NCBI RefSeq assembly: GCF_002211305.1
Contig: NZ_LOKW01000001.1
Span: 806,001-870,000 of the forward strand
From: Rhizobium sp. R634
Lineage (GTDB): Bacteria; Pseudomonadota; Alphaproteobacteria; Rhizobiales; Rhizobiaceae
Reading direction: 5' to 3'
DNA: 64,000 nt
Each line of letters begins with the position of its first letter. Positions within the stretch are counted from its first letter, which is position 1. The notes under the pieces are model-generated. The model saw only the letters and a list, made by a program, of their open reading frames with translations. It was not told where the DNA came from and made no database searches. Made by a program: the position numbers and the translations under genes. Positions 36,376-45,114 of this stretch are shown here, piece after piece.

Positions 36376-36753
36376 TCAGCCCGCGTGACGGCTGGTCACT
36401 CTGATATAATAGCCGTCAGGATCGACAAGGCGAAAGTCGCGAAGTCCCCAGGGTTGCTGCGCAAGATCGGAAAGTGGCCAGCCGCTCTCCTTTGCCGTGC
36501 GATAGGCATCCTCGACGTCGGCGACGCTTAAGACGATCTCGATGCCGAGGCCAGCTTTCTCGCCCGTTTCGATCCGCAACGGATGATCGCTTGGAAGGGC
36601 GCTCCGCAAATTGATCGCGATCACTGCGTCACCGTTCGTCAGCATGGTATATTCCGCGCTTGCCGAGCCCCGAATTTCGAAGCCCAGAACCCGCCGATAG
36701 AAATCGAGCGATCTCTCTGCCGCTTCGACGAACAACTCCAATCTCAGTTGCAA
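36376..36753 (-). CDS. VOC superfamily (glyoxalase/bleomycin-resistance-like) protein
   Basis: A 125-residue protein with the paired beta-alpha-beta-beta-beta modules of the vicinal oxygen chelate fold: LELFVEAAERSLDFYRRVLG in the first half and GLGIEIVLSVADVEDAYRTA then DFRLVDPDGYYIRV in the second. The usual metal-binding Glu/His positions are only partly kept, so it could bind a ligand rather than catalyse. The start is a TTG at 36753 with a GAGGAG site a few bases upstream; the frame runs further without support. Confidence 0.75.
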   Translation of the reverse strand: MQLRLELFVEAAERSLDFYRRVLGFEIRGSASAEYTMLTNGDAVIAINLRSALPSDHPLRIETGEKAGLGIEIVLSVADVEDAYRTAKESGWPLSDLAQQPWGLRDFRLVDPDGYYIRVTSRHAG

Positions 36754-37016
36754 GCGGTATCTCCTCTTTCGGTGGCCTTTCCATTGGTGGGTGATTTTCA
36801 CGACGCGCGGTGAGGTGGACCTTATCAGAAATTTTCGTTCCGACGGAAACCGTGAGCTCAGAGAACTGGGAGCGTCGATGTCGACGCCCTTAACTTTTTT
36901 CCATTTTTCAAAGTAAGTCATTGAAATTGTTTAGGGGCAAATCGAAATTTCAGACCAATTTTCCAAATGTTCCCGTAACTCGTTTCCAATCTTGTCGCCT
37001 TCCTGAATAAAGATAC
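36754..37016. other. AT-rich gap, no gene
   Basis: About 260 bases of AT-rich sequence upstream of the VOC gene and beyond the tniQ remnant terminator. It probably contains the VOC promoter; no coding frame or repeat stands out. Confidence 0.4.
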
Positions 37017-37040
37017 AAAAAAAGCCCGACAACGTCGGGC
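37017..37040 (-). terminator. Rho-independent terminator after the tniQ remnant
   Basis: On the minus strand GCCCGAC, loop GTT, GTCGGGC is followed by seven T. It lies 26 bases after the last open segment of the tniQ remnant, showing where that transcription unit once ended. Confidence 0.85.
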
Positions 37041-37065
37041 TCTTTCTGCAATTACGAGGTTGTTT

Positions 37066-38500
37066 TCAGACCGATAGATTCTGCTCCAAATCCTCGCGGC
37101 GGTAGATCTTCGCCACGTGCTTGACGCCGCGAAGAACCGGTTCGATACCAAAGCGGTCGAGTTTCTTGACAAGCTTCGTCGTCACCGTGCCGAGCATGGG
37201 CGCGACTTCCTCCGCTGAAATGTAGGTCTTTTTGAATTCCTCGATTTCCGTCTTGGGTGCTCGCCGCGCATGAAATTTCGCGTTCGCGCGGCGTGGCACG
37301 CCCACCAACAATCCAAGCTTGAACAGCTCCTCAACGATCCGGTTACGTTCAAGCTGACGCGGATTCATCGACTGACAGTGTATCCGGGTATTTTACGCGG
37401 ACATTGCGGCGCCGTTTCGGGTCCGCCCTTTTTTGCCTAAGCATGTCCTCGACGTTCAAGTTGATATTATCGAGCCTGATCGGGTTCCCGCGCACGACGG
37501 CTGCATTGATCTTCCCGCCGAGTACATGCTGAACCGCCGTGGTGAGGCTGTAGTTAGATGCCGCGATCGGTCGCATCGTGGGGGTACCGATCGCGTCGAC
37601 CTCCTCAACAATTGTTTCGAGTTTCTTCAGAAGCCCCTCGACCTCGTCCTTGGCAACGAAGCGAAAGATCCGCTCCCTAAGGCCGTCGTTTGACTGGTAG
37701 CCAAGCAAGCCCGCCTTGAGCAGTTGGTCAATACAATCACAGTGCACCCAAGCAATTTGGCCGCTACCGAAGTGGTTAGCATTTCCTGCTCACGAATGAT
37801 GTGTGCATGCATCGCGGCGCGGTTAAAGCTTTTGCCGCCGCAAATGAACCCCCGGTATTCACGGACCACGCATTCGATGCGGGCTTCGGAGATGTCGTAC
37901 TCCGCGGCCGCGCTTTTGACCGAATGCACGATACGCTCATTGACCGGCCGAACAAACCGCTCGCTTGGTGCCATCGGCAGGTTCTGCTCCGCGAAGCTCT
38001 GGAAGAAGTCGATCAGGCCCTTATAATTGGGATCATTGATATTCCAGTCGAGCCAGCGAATGACCGGCGAGTAGAGCGACTTATGCGCGCCAAATCGCCG
38101 GTCGGTGGCCGTGGGGCGATTGCGGAGAAAATCGGACACAGCTTGCTCCCCGAGCTTGGCGATCTCGAAACCTTCATGGCGGCAGTCGATGTTTTCGAAG
38201 CCATCTGGAACGCGGTCGAGCATTCGTTTCGCGTCGGTTGTCGCGGCCATGTGACCAAGGATCGAGCAGAGTTCCGTCGCGACGTCGGCATCCAACGCGT
38301 CCAAGTAGGAGTTGTCGGCCGAGCCCAAGACCCGCCGATGGAAGTATTGATCGGAAGGATCTGGCCGACCCTCCACTACCGTCGAGGCCGCCCAGCGCGA
38401 CAAATCGCCGAGTTCCTCGATACGCGGCCCTTGGATGAAGGGGACGCCATGAATGGGGCAAGCGAAGATCTGCCGGCGACACCACCAAGAGCGTCTTTCT
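37066..38500 (-). pseudogene. TniQ-family transposition protein remnant
   Basis: A broken gene in at least three frames. The first part (38500 down to about 37770) begins without a start codon at RRSWWCRRQIFACPIHGVPF, the second half of the TniQ zinc finger (CPxHG), and continues to TTSVAAKLLG. A one-base deletion near 37750 then shifts into the frame reading VHCDCIDQLLKAGLLG (37349-37747), completing the helix-turn-helix. A further shift near 37370 leads to the last segment (37066-37368) with ISAEEVAPMLGTVTTKLVKK, another HTH unit. The N-terminal GESLxSWL and first CxxC are missing. TniQ proteins select targets for Tn7/Tn5053-type transposons. No TnsB/TnsC partner is present. Confidence 0.65.
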
Positions 38501-39318
38501 GCTCAAGGATCTCGAAGCTTATGATTTTGGAGATGCGCGCGCCCAGGCAGAGGCAAAATTAGTCCTAGCTCGCTCGATTGCTTATACAATGAATGCCCAT
38601 TCCGAAGCTGATTGGGTTGATCGAATGGTCATCGTGCGGGCCGGAACCGCAGATGGGCATGCGATTGTCGGGCCCCTGTCCCATGCGATGGCGCAGACGA
38701 GTTTCCGACAAGTATGCCAACAAGATCGTGGGGGAACGAGTTTCCATCTTGCTAATACCCTACTGCCGGAGGTCTCCGATAAAATTCGTAAATCTATTAC
38801 GGAGTACGCGAACGGGTTTCACGCCGACGGCTTGTCGACGCAGCTTGTCTCGGTATGGTCAGCACTAGAAGGGCTTCTGCCGAGCTGAAGGATAAGGAAA
38901 ATAGGATTGGCGAAATCTGTGAGGCCGTCGTGACGGCGCAACGCGCCGCTTACTTCCGAAACATGCTGCAATGGGTGTATTCCCTTCATCGAGAAAAAGA
39001 ACCTGAACGCTTTGCTGACCTCATCAAACCGATCAAAGAAACCATATCCGAACCCCACCGCTTCGGCCTTGCAATTCTCGATCCGAAATACCTAACAGTT
39101 TCCAAAGACCTCCAGGCACTCATGGCCGACCGGCCACTTGGACAGCTGCGAACGTTCCGATTACTTACGGGCTCAAAACTGCGAAAAGTACATCTACGAC
39201 ACTAGGCGGACATGACCAAAAGATAATCTGGCAAACAAAGCGCATTTACCTCGAGCGAAATCGGATCGTGCACAACGCAAGCCCCTATCGTGTCTGGATG
39301 TCCTGTTTCTGGAACTAG
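38481..39318 (+). pseudogene. HEPN-domain protein remnant (ApeA/HEPN-like), frameshifted
   Basis: An open frame entered without a start codon at about 38481 (TTKSVFLLKDLEAYDFGDAR) runs past the ATG at 38589 to a stop at 38888, ending LVSVWSALEGLLPS. The coding sense continues in another frame (38855-39205: GEICEAVVTAQRAAYFRNML...) and then in a third as IIWQTKRIYLERNRIVHNAS, stopping at 39318. RNRIVH is the HEPN RxxxxH motif (codons 39256-39273) in the context RIYxxRNxIVH, typical of HEPN defence proteins after a 'W-x-ALE-x-L' helix. The 5' end abuts the tniQ remnant. Confidence 0.55.
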
Positions 39319-39889
39319 TCCGCAATCCTACCTACGAAATCGGATCAGCCTTCCAGGAAGCCAGACTTCGTCAAGATCTCCGCAAACGATCAATTCTGGC
39401 GGATAACAAGATATCTCGGCAATGCTCGGGTTCTCGCTGGTCCCATGACGGATAGCCGTAGGCGTAGACATTGGATCATCACAATGAGAAAAACCGATGT
39501 CTCATGCCGTAACGCGATAATTGCAGTCTTGCCAGACGGGGGCTGCTTGTCGCTTACGAATTTCCGAATGCCTGCGGACCGGAGATAGGCTGGTAGAAAC
39601 ACGGAGACGCCTCGGAAGTAATAATGAGGTCCGCTGCAGCCGGTGCTTCGCGCATAGAATCGGTGGACTTTCAATGCCTTAGTATATCCGAGGTGCAGGT
39701 CGGCGGTTCAGATCCTTTCAAGGCGATCGATTGGAAAAACCTACGTGGAACCCTTGATCGTACGGCTTCATGCCGGGATCGGTCACGCGGCCAGGAATAA
39801 TGCAACGATCGCGGCGTGCTGAGATCATTGCGACAGACTGGCGCAGCGGGGCAATGTGGAAGGCCGGATCGCCGGTTTTATGCGACGTC
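39319..39889. other. 571-base gap at the edge of the decayed region
   Basis: No confident gene. A 94-residue minus-strand frame (39390-39674) contains FLPAYLRSAGIRKFVSDKQP, faintly like the DDE region of IS6-type transposases, but without a catalytic triad that can be traced. The rest is unassigned. The boundary with the nitrogen cluster is near 39.8 kb. Confidence 0.35.
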
Positions 39890-40231
39890 CTATTCCAGTA
39901 TTTTCACCGGCCGATCCCATTGGATGAGCACGACGCAGCCGGTTTCGCTCCAGACCGAATGTTCGGTACCGGGAGCGTTGACGATATAACTGCCGCGACC
40001 ATAATCGCCCGCCTCGTCCGATTGTACGCCATCGAGAACGAGAATGGTTTCCAGTCCCTCATGCCGATGGCGCGGAACGCTGGCGCCGGCCTCGTATTTC
40101 AGAAGCGCCACGCCCGGCTGGTCGTCCTCGAAGGGACGGATCCAATGGATGGTTACCTGATCGCGGAAGGGGCCGAATTCCAATTCCTTCCAGCCGCCTG
40201 ACGTCAGAAGTTCGCGGGTGGTTTCAGGCAT
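39890..40231 (-). CDS. ChrR-like cupin protein
   Basis: A 113-residue single cupin barrel. Motif 1 is GASVPRHRHEGLETILVLDG (His, His, Glu metal ligands) and motif 2 is GSYIVNAPGTEHSVWSETG (final His). Such proteins bind Zn, Fe or Ni; some act as dioxygenases or as anti-sigma domains. The ATG at 40231 lies inside the end of the isochorismatase-fold gene, overlapping by 8 bases, so it is translationally coupled to it. It may help process the product of that hydrolase, or be a sensor; its reaction is unknown. Confidence 0.8.
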   Translation of the reverse strand: MPETTRELLTSGGWKELEFGPFRDQVTIHWIRPFEDDQPGVALLKYEAGASVPRHRHEGLETILVLDGVQSDEAGDYGRGSYIVNAPGTEHSVWSETGCVVLIQWDRPVKILE

Positions 40232-40892
40232 GGGCGATGCTTTCCAGAATGTCGTCGACATGGGCGGTCCAGCCGACGATCGCGCCCTGGGCGCGGATCA
40301 TGGCGATGGCGGCGGTCTTGAATTCGGGAAAATAACTTTCCGTCGCCTCCTCGGCGAGCAGGCATTCATAGCCGCGGTCGTTCGCCTCGCGCATGGTCGT
40401 CTGCACGCAGACCTCGGTGGTCACGCCGGCAAAGACCAGTTGCCTGATGCCCTTTCGCTGCAGCACTTCTCCGAGGTTCGTGGCATAGAAGGCGCCCTTG
40501 CCGGGCTTTTTGATGACCACTTCGCCGTCGATCGGAGCTAGCTCCGGCAGAATGGCCGTTCCGGGCTCGCCCGTTATGAGGACGCGGCCCATGGGACCGT
40601 CGTCGCCGATCCTGAGCATGGGATTGCCGCGGTCGCGTTTTGCCGGCGGCAGGTCCGAAAGGTCGGGCCGGTGGCATTCCATCGTATGGATAACCGGCAG
40701 GCCGGCATAGCGGAAGCCCTGGATGAGACGTTTGACATCGGGCACGATCCTGCCGATGCGGCTGACGTCGTTGCCGAGGCTTGCGCCGAAGCCGCCGGGC
40801 TCTGCAAAATCGCGCTGCATATCGATGACGATAAGGGCGAGCTGGTCGTGCTTTACCGGGAAAGCGAAGGGTTCTGCCTTGATCTCGGCCAT
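40224..40892 (-). CDS. isochorismatase-fold cysteine hydrolase, second copy
   Basis: A 222-residue cysteine hydrolase of the same family as biuret hydrolase. The catalytic Asp24 is in IVIDMQRDF, the Lys in VVIKKPGKGAF and the Cys in [23 protein letters not shown] keeps the Gln of the biuret site. It differs from BiuH around the substrate loop (RIGDDGPMGRVLITGEPGTAI). Known relatives act on biuret, triuret, guanylurea or carbamoyl amides, so the substrate is probably a second ureide. It overlaps the stop of the ABC ATPase gene upstream (ATGA) and the cupin downstream. Confidence 0.85.
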   Translation of the reverse strand: MAEIKAEPFAFPVKHDQLALIVIDMQRDFAEPGGFGASLGNDVSRIGRIVPDVKRLIQGFRYAGLPVIHTMECHRPDLSDLPPAKRDRGNPMLRIGDDGPMGRVLITGEPGTAILPELAPIDGEVVIKKPGKGAFYATNLGEVLQRKGIRQLVFAGVTTEVCVQTTMREANDRGYECLLAEEATESYFPEFKTAAIAMIRAQGAIVGWTAHVDDILESIAHA

Positions 40893-42442
40893 CAATGATG
40901 CCCCGCCATGTGGGCGCCGATCACGGCGATATCGGCCGCACGCGCCGATGTCTCGTAAACCAGCCTGCCTTCGGAAATGACCATGATGCGGTCGGACATC
41001 TCGAGCAGTTCGTCGAGATCTTCGGACAGCAGCAGCACGGCCGTGCCGGAATTGCGGGCCTTCATGATGCGGGCCCGAATTTCGGCGACAGCCGAGAAGT
41101 CGAGGCCGAAACAGGGATTGGAGACGATCAGGAGGTCCACCTCGCCGGTCAGTTCGCGGGCGAGCACCGCGCGCTGCACGTTGCCGCCCGAAAGTGCCGC
41201 GATGGGCGAGGATGAGGAGGCGGTCTTCACCTTGAAATCCGAAATCAGCACGGCCGCCCGCTCTTTCATCTTGCCCTTGTTCAGCCAGGTCGCATCCTTG
41301 CCGTTGGCCGCCAGGTCGAAGGTCCGGAAGGCGAGATTTTCGCTGACCGTCATGCGCGGGGCGCAGGCGTTCTGCAACGGCTCCTCCGGGATGAAGCGGA
41401 CGTTATTCCTGCGGGTCTCGGGGCGCGTTGCGCCGTAGGCCTCGCCATTGACGCTCACGCGGCCGCTGTCGACCGGCCGCTGGCCGGCGAGGATTTCCGT
41501 CAGCTCTTTCTGACCATTGCCCGAAATGCCGGCAATGCCGACGATCTCGCCGGAGCGGACCATGAGATTGTCGATCGCGATGGTCTTGAGGCCAGAGCGG
41601 TCCGGCGCCTTGACCTGTTCCACCGCAAGGACGGGCCTGGCGTTTTCGGCGACGGGAACGCGGCTGTCGAGTTCTGCAAGCTTCACGTCGCCGATCATCA
41701 TGGCGGCCATATCCGATGTCGAGAGGTCGCCGACCTTGCCGGTGCCGACCAGCCTGCCGCGCCGCAGGATCGAGACGGCATCGGCGAATTTCGTCACCTC
41801 GTGGAACTTGTGCGAAATCATCAGCACGGTCAGTTTGCCGCGCTCGGTCATTCCCCTGATGAGACCCAGCATCTCATCGGCTTCGGCAGGCGTCAGAACC
41901 GAGGTCGGTTCGTCGAGAACGAGAAAGGAGCGGCCGAGATAGAGCTGCTTGAGGATCTCCAGCTTCTGCTTCTCGCCGGCGGCAAGCTCGCTCACGGGGC
42001 GGTCCAGCGGGATCCTGAACGGCATGCGGTCCATGAAGGCGGCAAGGTCCTTCCGCTCCTTCGCCCAGTTGATGATGGCGGGCACTTCGGCGCGGCTGAT
42101 AACGAGATTTTCGGCGCCGGTCAGCGACGGGACGAGCGTAAAGTGCTGATAGACCATGCCGAGGCCATAGATGGCGGCGTCCTTGGGTGAGGCGATGGCC
42201 ACTTCGCGGCCGTCGACCGAAAGCGCGCCCGCGGTGGCGTGGTAGAAGCCCATGATGCACTTGACGAGGGTCGATTTCCCGGCACCGTTTTCTCCGAGCA
42301 AAGCATGGAAGCTGCCGGGGGGCACCTTGATCGAGACGCGGTCGAGGGCCGTGAAGCTGCCGAAGCGCATCGTTATGTCGAGCGTATCGATGCCGACGGC
42401 TCGGCCGGCCTGTGGGAGAGGTGTGTCGCGGACCGTGCTCAT
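40892..42442 (-). CDS. BMP-type ABC importer ATPase with two nucleotide-binding domains
   Basis: A 516-residue tandem ATPase of the nucleoside/purine (BmpA-NupABC, YufO) type. The first domain has Walker [14 protein letters not shown], signature [12 protein letters not shown], Walker [11 protein letters not shown]. The second has a degenerate P-loop ([13 protein letters not shown]) and signature [15 protein letters not shown], as usual in this family. The ATG at 42442 overlaps the biuret hydrolase stop. With the permeases at 44188 and 45114 and the binding protein at 46262 it forms one importer, most likely for a ureide, purine or biuret-like compound. Confidence 0.92.
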   Translation of the reverse strand: MSTVRDTPLPQAGRAVGIDTLDITMRFGSFTALDRVSIKVPPGSFHALLGENGAGKSTLVKCIMGFYHATAGALSVDGREVAIASPKDAAIYGLGMVYQHFTLVPSLTGAENLVISRAEVPAIINWAKERKDLAAFMDRMPFRIPLDRPVSELAAGEKQKLEILKQLYLGRSFLVLDEPTSVLTPAEADEMLGLIRGMTERGKLTVLMISHKFHEVTKFADAVSILRRGRLVGTGKVGDLSTSDMAAMMIGDVKLAELDSRVPVAENARPVLAVEQVKAPDRSGLKTIAIDNLMVRSGEIVGIAGISGNGQKELTEILAGQRPVDSGRVSVNGEAYGATRPETRRNNVRFIPEEPLQNACAPRMTVSENLAFRTFDLAANGKDATWLNKGKMKERAAVLISDFKVKTASSSSPIAALSGGNVQRAVLARELTGEVDLLIVSNPCFGLDFSAVAEIRARIMKARNSGTAVLLLSEDLDELLEMSDRIMVISEGRLVYETSARAADIAVIGAHMAGHH

Positions 42443-43140
42443 GGCAGCTGGCTCACAAGCGTTTGTGAATTGGAGACGGAGCCGAAGACGCCGCCCTGCA
42501 TCTTCACCATCTTGATGGCGGCGAGATGGTTGCCGTAGTCGGTCGCGCCGCAGCAATCTTCCAGCAGCAGGCATTCGAAACCGCGGTCGTTGGCCTCGCG
42601 CATCGTTGTGGAGACGCAGACATCGGTGGTGATGCCGGTCAGGATGATGTTTGCGATGCGCTTCTGGTTCAGGATCAATTCCAGGTCGGTGGCGCAGAAG
42701 GAGCCCTTGCCCGGCTTGTCGATGATTGTCTCGCCTTCGATCGGATAGAGTTCGGGGATGATGTCCCATCCGGGCTCGCCGCGGGTCAGGATACGCCCGC
42801 AAGGGCCTGGATCGCCGATCCCTGCGCCGATCCGCTGCGAGCGCCAGCGTTTGTTGGCCGGCAGGTCGGCAAGGTCGGGCCGATGGCCTTCGCGCGTGTG
42901 GATGATGTGGTAGCCCTTGGCGCGCATGATGGCCAGCACGCGTTTGATCGGCTCGATCGGCGCCTGGACGAGCGACAGGTCATAACCCATGTGATCGACA
43001 TAGCCGCCCGTGCCGCAGAAATCCGTCTGCATGTCGATGATGATGAGGGCAGTGTTATCAGGCCTCAGATCGCCGTTATAGGGCCAGGCATAGGGGTCGG
43101 CGTCGATATAATGTCCTTTGGTGTCGACCATGGCGTCCAT
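42439..43140 (-). CDS. biuH: biuret hydrolase
   Basis: A 233-residue isochorismatase-fold amidohydrolase. Counting from the first Met, the catalytic triad falls exactly where it is known in the R. leguminosarum bv. viciae 3841 enzyme: Asp36 (IIIDMQTDF), Lys142 ([10 protein letters not shown]) and Cys175 ([13 protein letters not shown]), with Gln215 (KMQGGVFG) also present. It hydrolyses biuret to allophanate and ammonia. The long conserved stretches ([19 protein letters not shown]) make the assignment firm. It is encoded within the BMP importer operon and upstream of the second hydrolase; allophanate made here can be split by AtzF at 57119. Confidence 0.95.
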   Translation of the reverse strand: MDAMVDTKGHYIDADPYAWPYNGDLRPDNTALIIIDMQTDFCGTGGYVDHMGYDLSLVQAPIEPIKRVLAIMRAKGYHIIHTREGHRPDLADLPANKRWRSQRIGAGIGDPGPCGRILTRGEPGWDIIPELYPIEGETIIDKPGKGSFCATDLELILNQKRIANIILTGITTDVCVSTTMREANDRGFECLLLEDCCGATDYGNHLAAIKMVKMQGGVFGSVSNSQTLVSQLP

Positions 43141-43152
43141 CGTCTTCTTCTC

Positions 43153-44169
43153 CTATTCACCCGCGAACTTGAATGTTTCACTGTAGCGCCGCGTCGGCTT
43201 CTCGAAGCCGCAGGACGTACCGTCCGTGACCTTCACCCGATCGTCCCAGGGAAGGCGGTATTTGCCGGCGACGAGGTCGTGCATGTAGGTATAGGGCGCG
43301 TCACCCGCGCCGCCGGAGACAGCGACATAGCCGCGATGGCCGAATTGGTAGATATTGTTTTCGACGCCCCAGCCGAGGCGCGCTTCGCGCACCAGATCGG
43401 GACGGACTTCGGCAGTGATGATCTCGTTGACGCGCCCAGAGGCGCCGTGAGCTATGATCGTGCCGTCGAAATTGCAGACCATACCTTCGCCCATGGAATC
43501 GAAGGTGCCGTCCGAGCCGGACATGCAGACGCTCGCCGTAACCATGAGATTGCAGAAGGCATTCGACTGATTGGTGAATTTCCAGCTTTCACGAATTGGC
43601 GCCGTGTAACCGGCCGTGCGGATCATGATTTCCGCACCCTTGTAGGCGCATTCGCGGGCCATCTCTGGGAACATACCGTCATGGCAGATGATGAGCGCGA
43701 GCTTTGCACCCTTTGGCCCGTCGGTGACCGGGATACCGGCATTGCCAGGCTCCCATGGCTCGACCGGCACCCATGGGTGCATTTTGCGATAGTAGAGCTT
43801 CAGCTCGCCCTTATCATCGATGACAATGCCGGAATTGTAGGGCATGCCCTCAGGGTTCCGCTCCATGATCGAGAAGCAGCCCCATATCGCGTTCGCCTTG
43901 CAAGCCTTCTTAAAGGCTGCGACCTCTGGCCCGTCGAGCGTGCACATGATCGCGGGATTGATATCCATCGACAGCCCGTGAAGGGCATATTCAGGGAAAA
44001 CAACCAGATCCATGCCGGGTTGATTGCGTCGAGCTTTAGCGACGAGATCGACGATCACCTGTGTCTGGCGGGCGAGGTCTTCTCTGGTGACGGTAACTGG
44101 AAGCTGCAATTGGACGAGGCCGATGCCGACGCCATGTTCCGATTTGTTCAAACCGCCGAGACCGTTCAT
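43153..44169 (-). CDS. formamidase (AmiF-type aliphatic amidase)
   Basis: A 338-residue nitrilase-superfamily hydrolase of the AmiF type. The Glu-Lys-Cys triad is visible: Glu in VVFPEYALHG, Lys in YYRKMHPWVPVEPWEPGN and Cys in LIICHDGMFPEMAREC. The length matches the H. pylori AmiF family (about 334). It converts formamide to formate and ammonia. It lies 12 bases upstream of biuH. Formamide or formyl groups could arise when ring compounds such as azapyrimidines are opened, which would explain its place here; no direct proof. Confidence 0.92.
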   Translation of the reverse strand: MNGLGGLNKSEHGVGIGLVQLQLPVTVTREDLARQTQVIVDLVAKARRNQPGMDLVVFPEYALHGLSMDINPAIMCTLDGPEVAAFKKACKANAIWGCFSIMERNPEGMPYNSGIVIDDKGELKLYYRKMHPWVPVEPWEPGNAGIPVTDGPKGAKLALIICHDGMFPEMARECAYKGAEIMIRTAGYTAPIRESWKFTNQSNAFCNLMVTASVCMSGSDGTFDSMGEGMVCNFDGTIIAHGASGRVNEIITAEVRPDLVREARLGWGVENNIYQFGHRGYVAVSGGAGDAPYTYMHDLVAGKYRLPWDDRVKVTDGTSCGFEKPTRRYSETFKFAGE

Positions 44170-44187
44170 GGCTTGGCTCCTTTCGTG

Positions 44188-45114
44188 CTACTTTGTCAGG
44201 GAAAGCGCCCCCGGCGCACCGGCGAGCGAACGTGTCGGCGAAGAGGTTGCGATCATAATGACCAGCGTCAGCACGTAAGGGGCGGCATAGAAGAGATAAT
44301 AGCCCTCGCTTACCCCAACCGATTGCAGCGCCGGCCCGAGCGCGCCGGCGCCGCCGAAGAGCAGGGCGGCAAGAAAGCAGCCGACAGGATTCCATCTGGC
44401 AAAGATGACGAGGGCTACGGCCATCAGGCCCTGACCGGAGGAAATGCCCTCGTTCCAGGAGCCGGGATAATAGAGCGAGAGATAGGCGCCGCCGATCGCC
44501 GCCAGCGAACCGCCGACGGCGGTGGCGAGCAGTCGCACGCGGTCCGGATCGATGCCCATGGCCCGCGCAGCATCGGTACTGTCGCCGACGACGCGCAGGA
44601 CGAGACCGATGCGGGTATTCTTGAACGCCCACCAGAGAAGGAAGGCGAGGGTGGCTCCGAGGAGGAAGAGCACGTTGATGTTCAGCGCCGCCTGGATCTG
44701 CGGCAGACTGGACCAGAAGCCGAGTGGAATTGCCGGCAGATGCGGCGCTGCGGGCTGGATGAAGGGCTTGCCGAGGAAGAAGGCGAGACCCAGCCCGAAC
44801 TGCATCATGGCGATGCCGATCGCGATATCGTTGACCTTCGGCCATCTGCAGATCCAGCCATGGGCGAGGCCGAAGATCGCGCCTGTCGCCATGGCCGCAA
44901 GGACGCCGAGCCAGGGGGAGTTGGTCATGACGGCGACGGCATAGGCCGTCATCGCGCCGAAGACGAGCGTGCCTTCGAGACCGAGATTGATACGGCCGGA
45001 GCGCTCGGTGATCGTCTCGCCCAGGCTGACGAAGATGAAAGGGGTGGACACGCGGATGGCGCCCGCAAGGATGGCGAGGGGCACGCCCCAGATGCCGATG
45101 CCTGTCTCTTCCAT
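44188..45114 (-). CDS. BMP-type ABC importer permease (second subunit)
   Basis: A 308-residue inner-membrane protein with eight or more predicted segments (for example VPLAILAGAIRVSTPFIFVS and GVLAAMATGAIFGLAHGWIC). GETITERSGRINLGLEGTLV is the recognisable BPD_transp_2 motif of nucleoside/simple-sugar permeases (YufQ type). The start overlaps the stop of the partner permease by 1 base (45114). It lies between the formamidase gene and its partner. Confidence 0.92.
   Translation of the reverse strand: MEETGIGIWGVPLAILAGAIRVSTPFIFVSLGETITERSGRINLGLEGTLVFGAMTAYAVAVMTNSPWLGVLAAMATGAIFGLAHGWICRWPKVNDIAIGIAMMQFGLGLAFFLGKPFIQPAAPHLPAIPLGFWSSLPQIQAALNINVLFLLGATLAFLLWWAFKNTRIGLVLRVVGDSTDAARAMGIDPDRVRLLATAVGGSLAAIGGAYLSLYYPGSWNEGISSGQGLMAVALVIFARWNPVGCFLAALLFGGAGALGPALQSVGVSEGYYLFYAAPYVLTLVIMIATSSPTRSLAGAPGALSLTK

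Noticed and set aside
38593..38868. A 91-codon frame overlapping the HEPN remnant
   Set aside because: Out of frame with the HEPN helix sequence (VWSALE) and the RNRIVH segment; a shadow.
39390..39674. IS6-type transposase fragment
   Set aside because: One short stretch looks similar, but no DDE residues or inverted repeats could be identified; kept only as a note in the gap entry.
39690..39725. tRNA-like T-arm (GGCGGTTCAGATCC) near the island edge, as a possible integration site
   Set aside because: No acceptor stem, anticodon arm or D-arm can be drawn around it.
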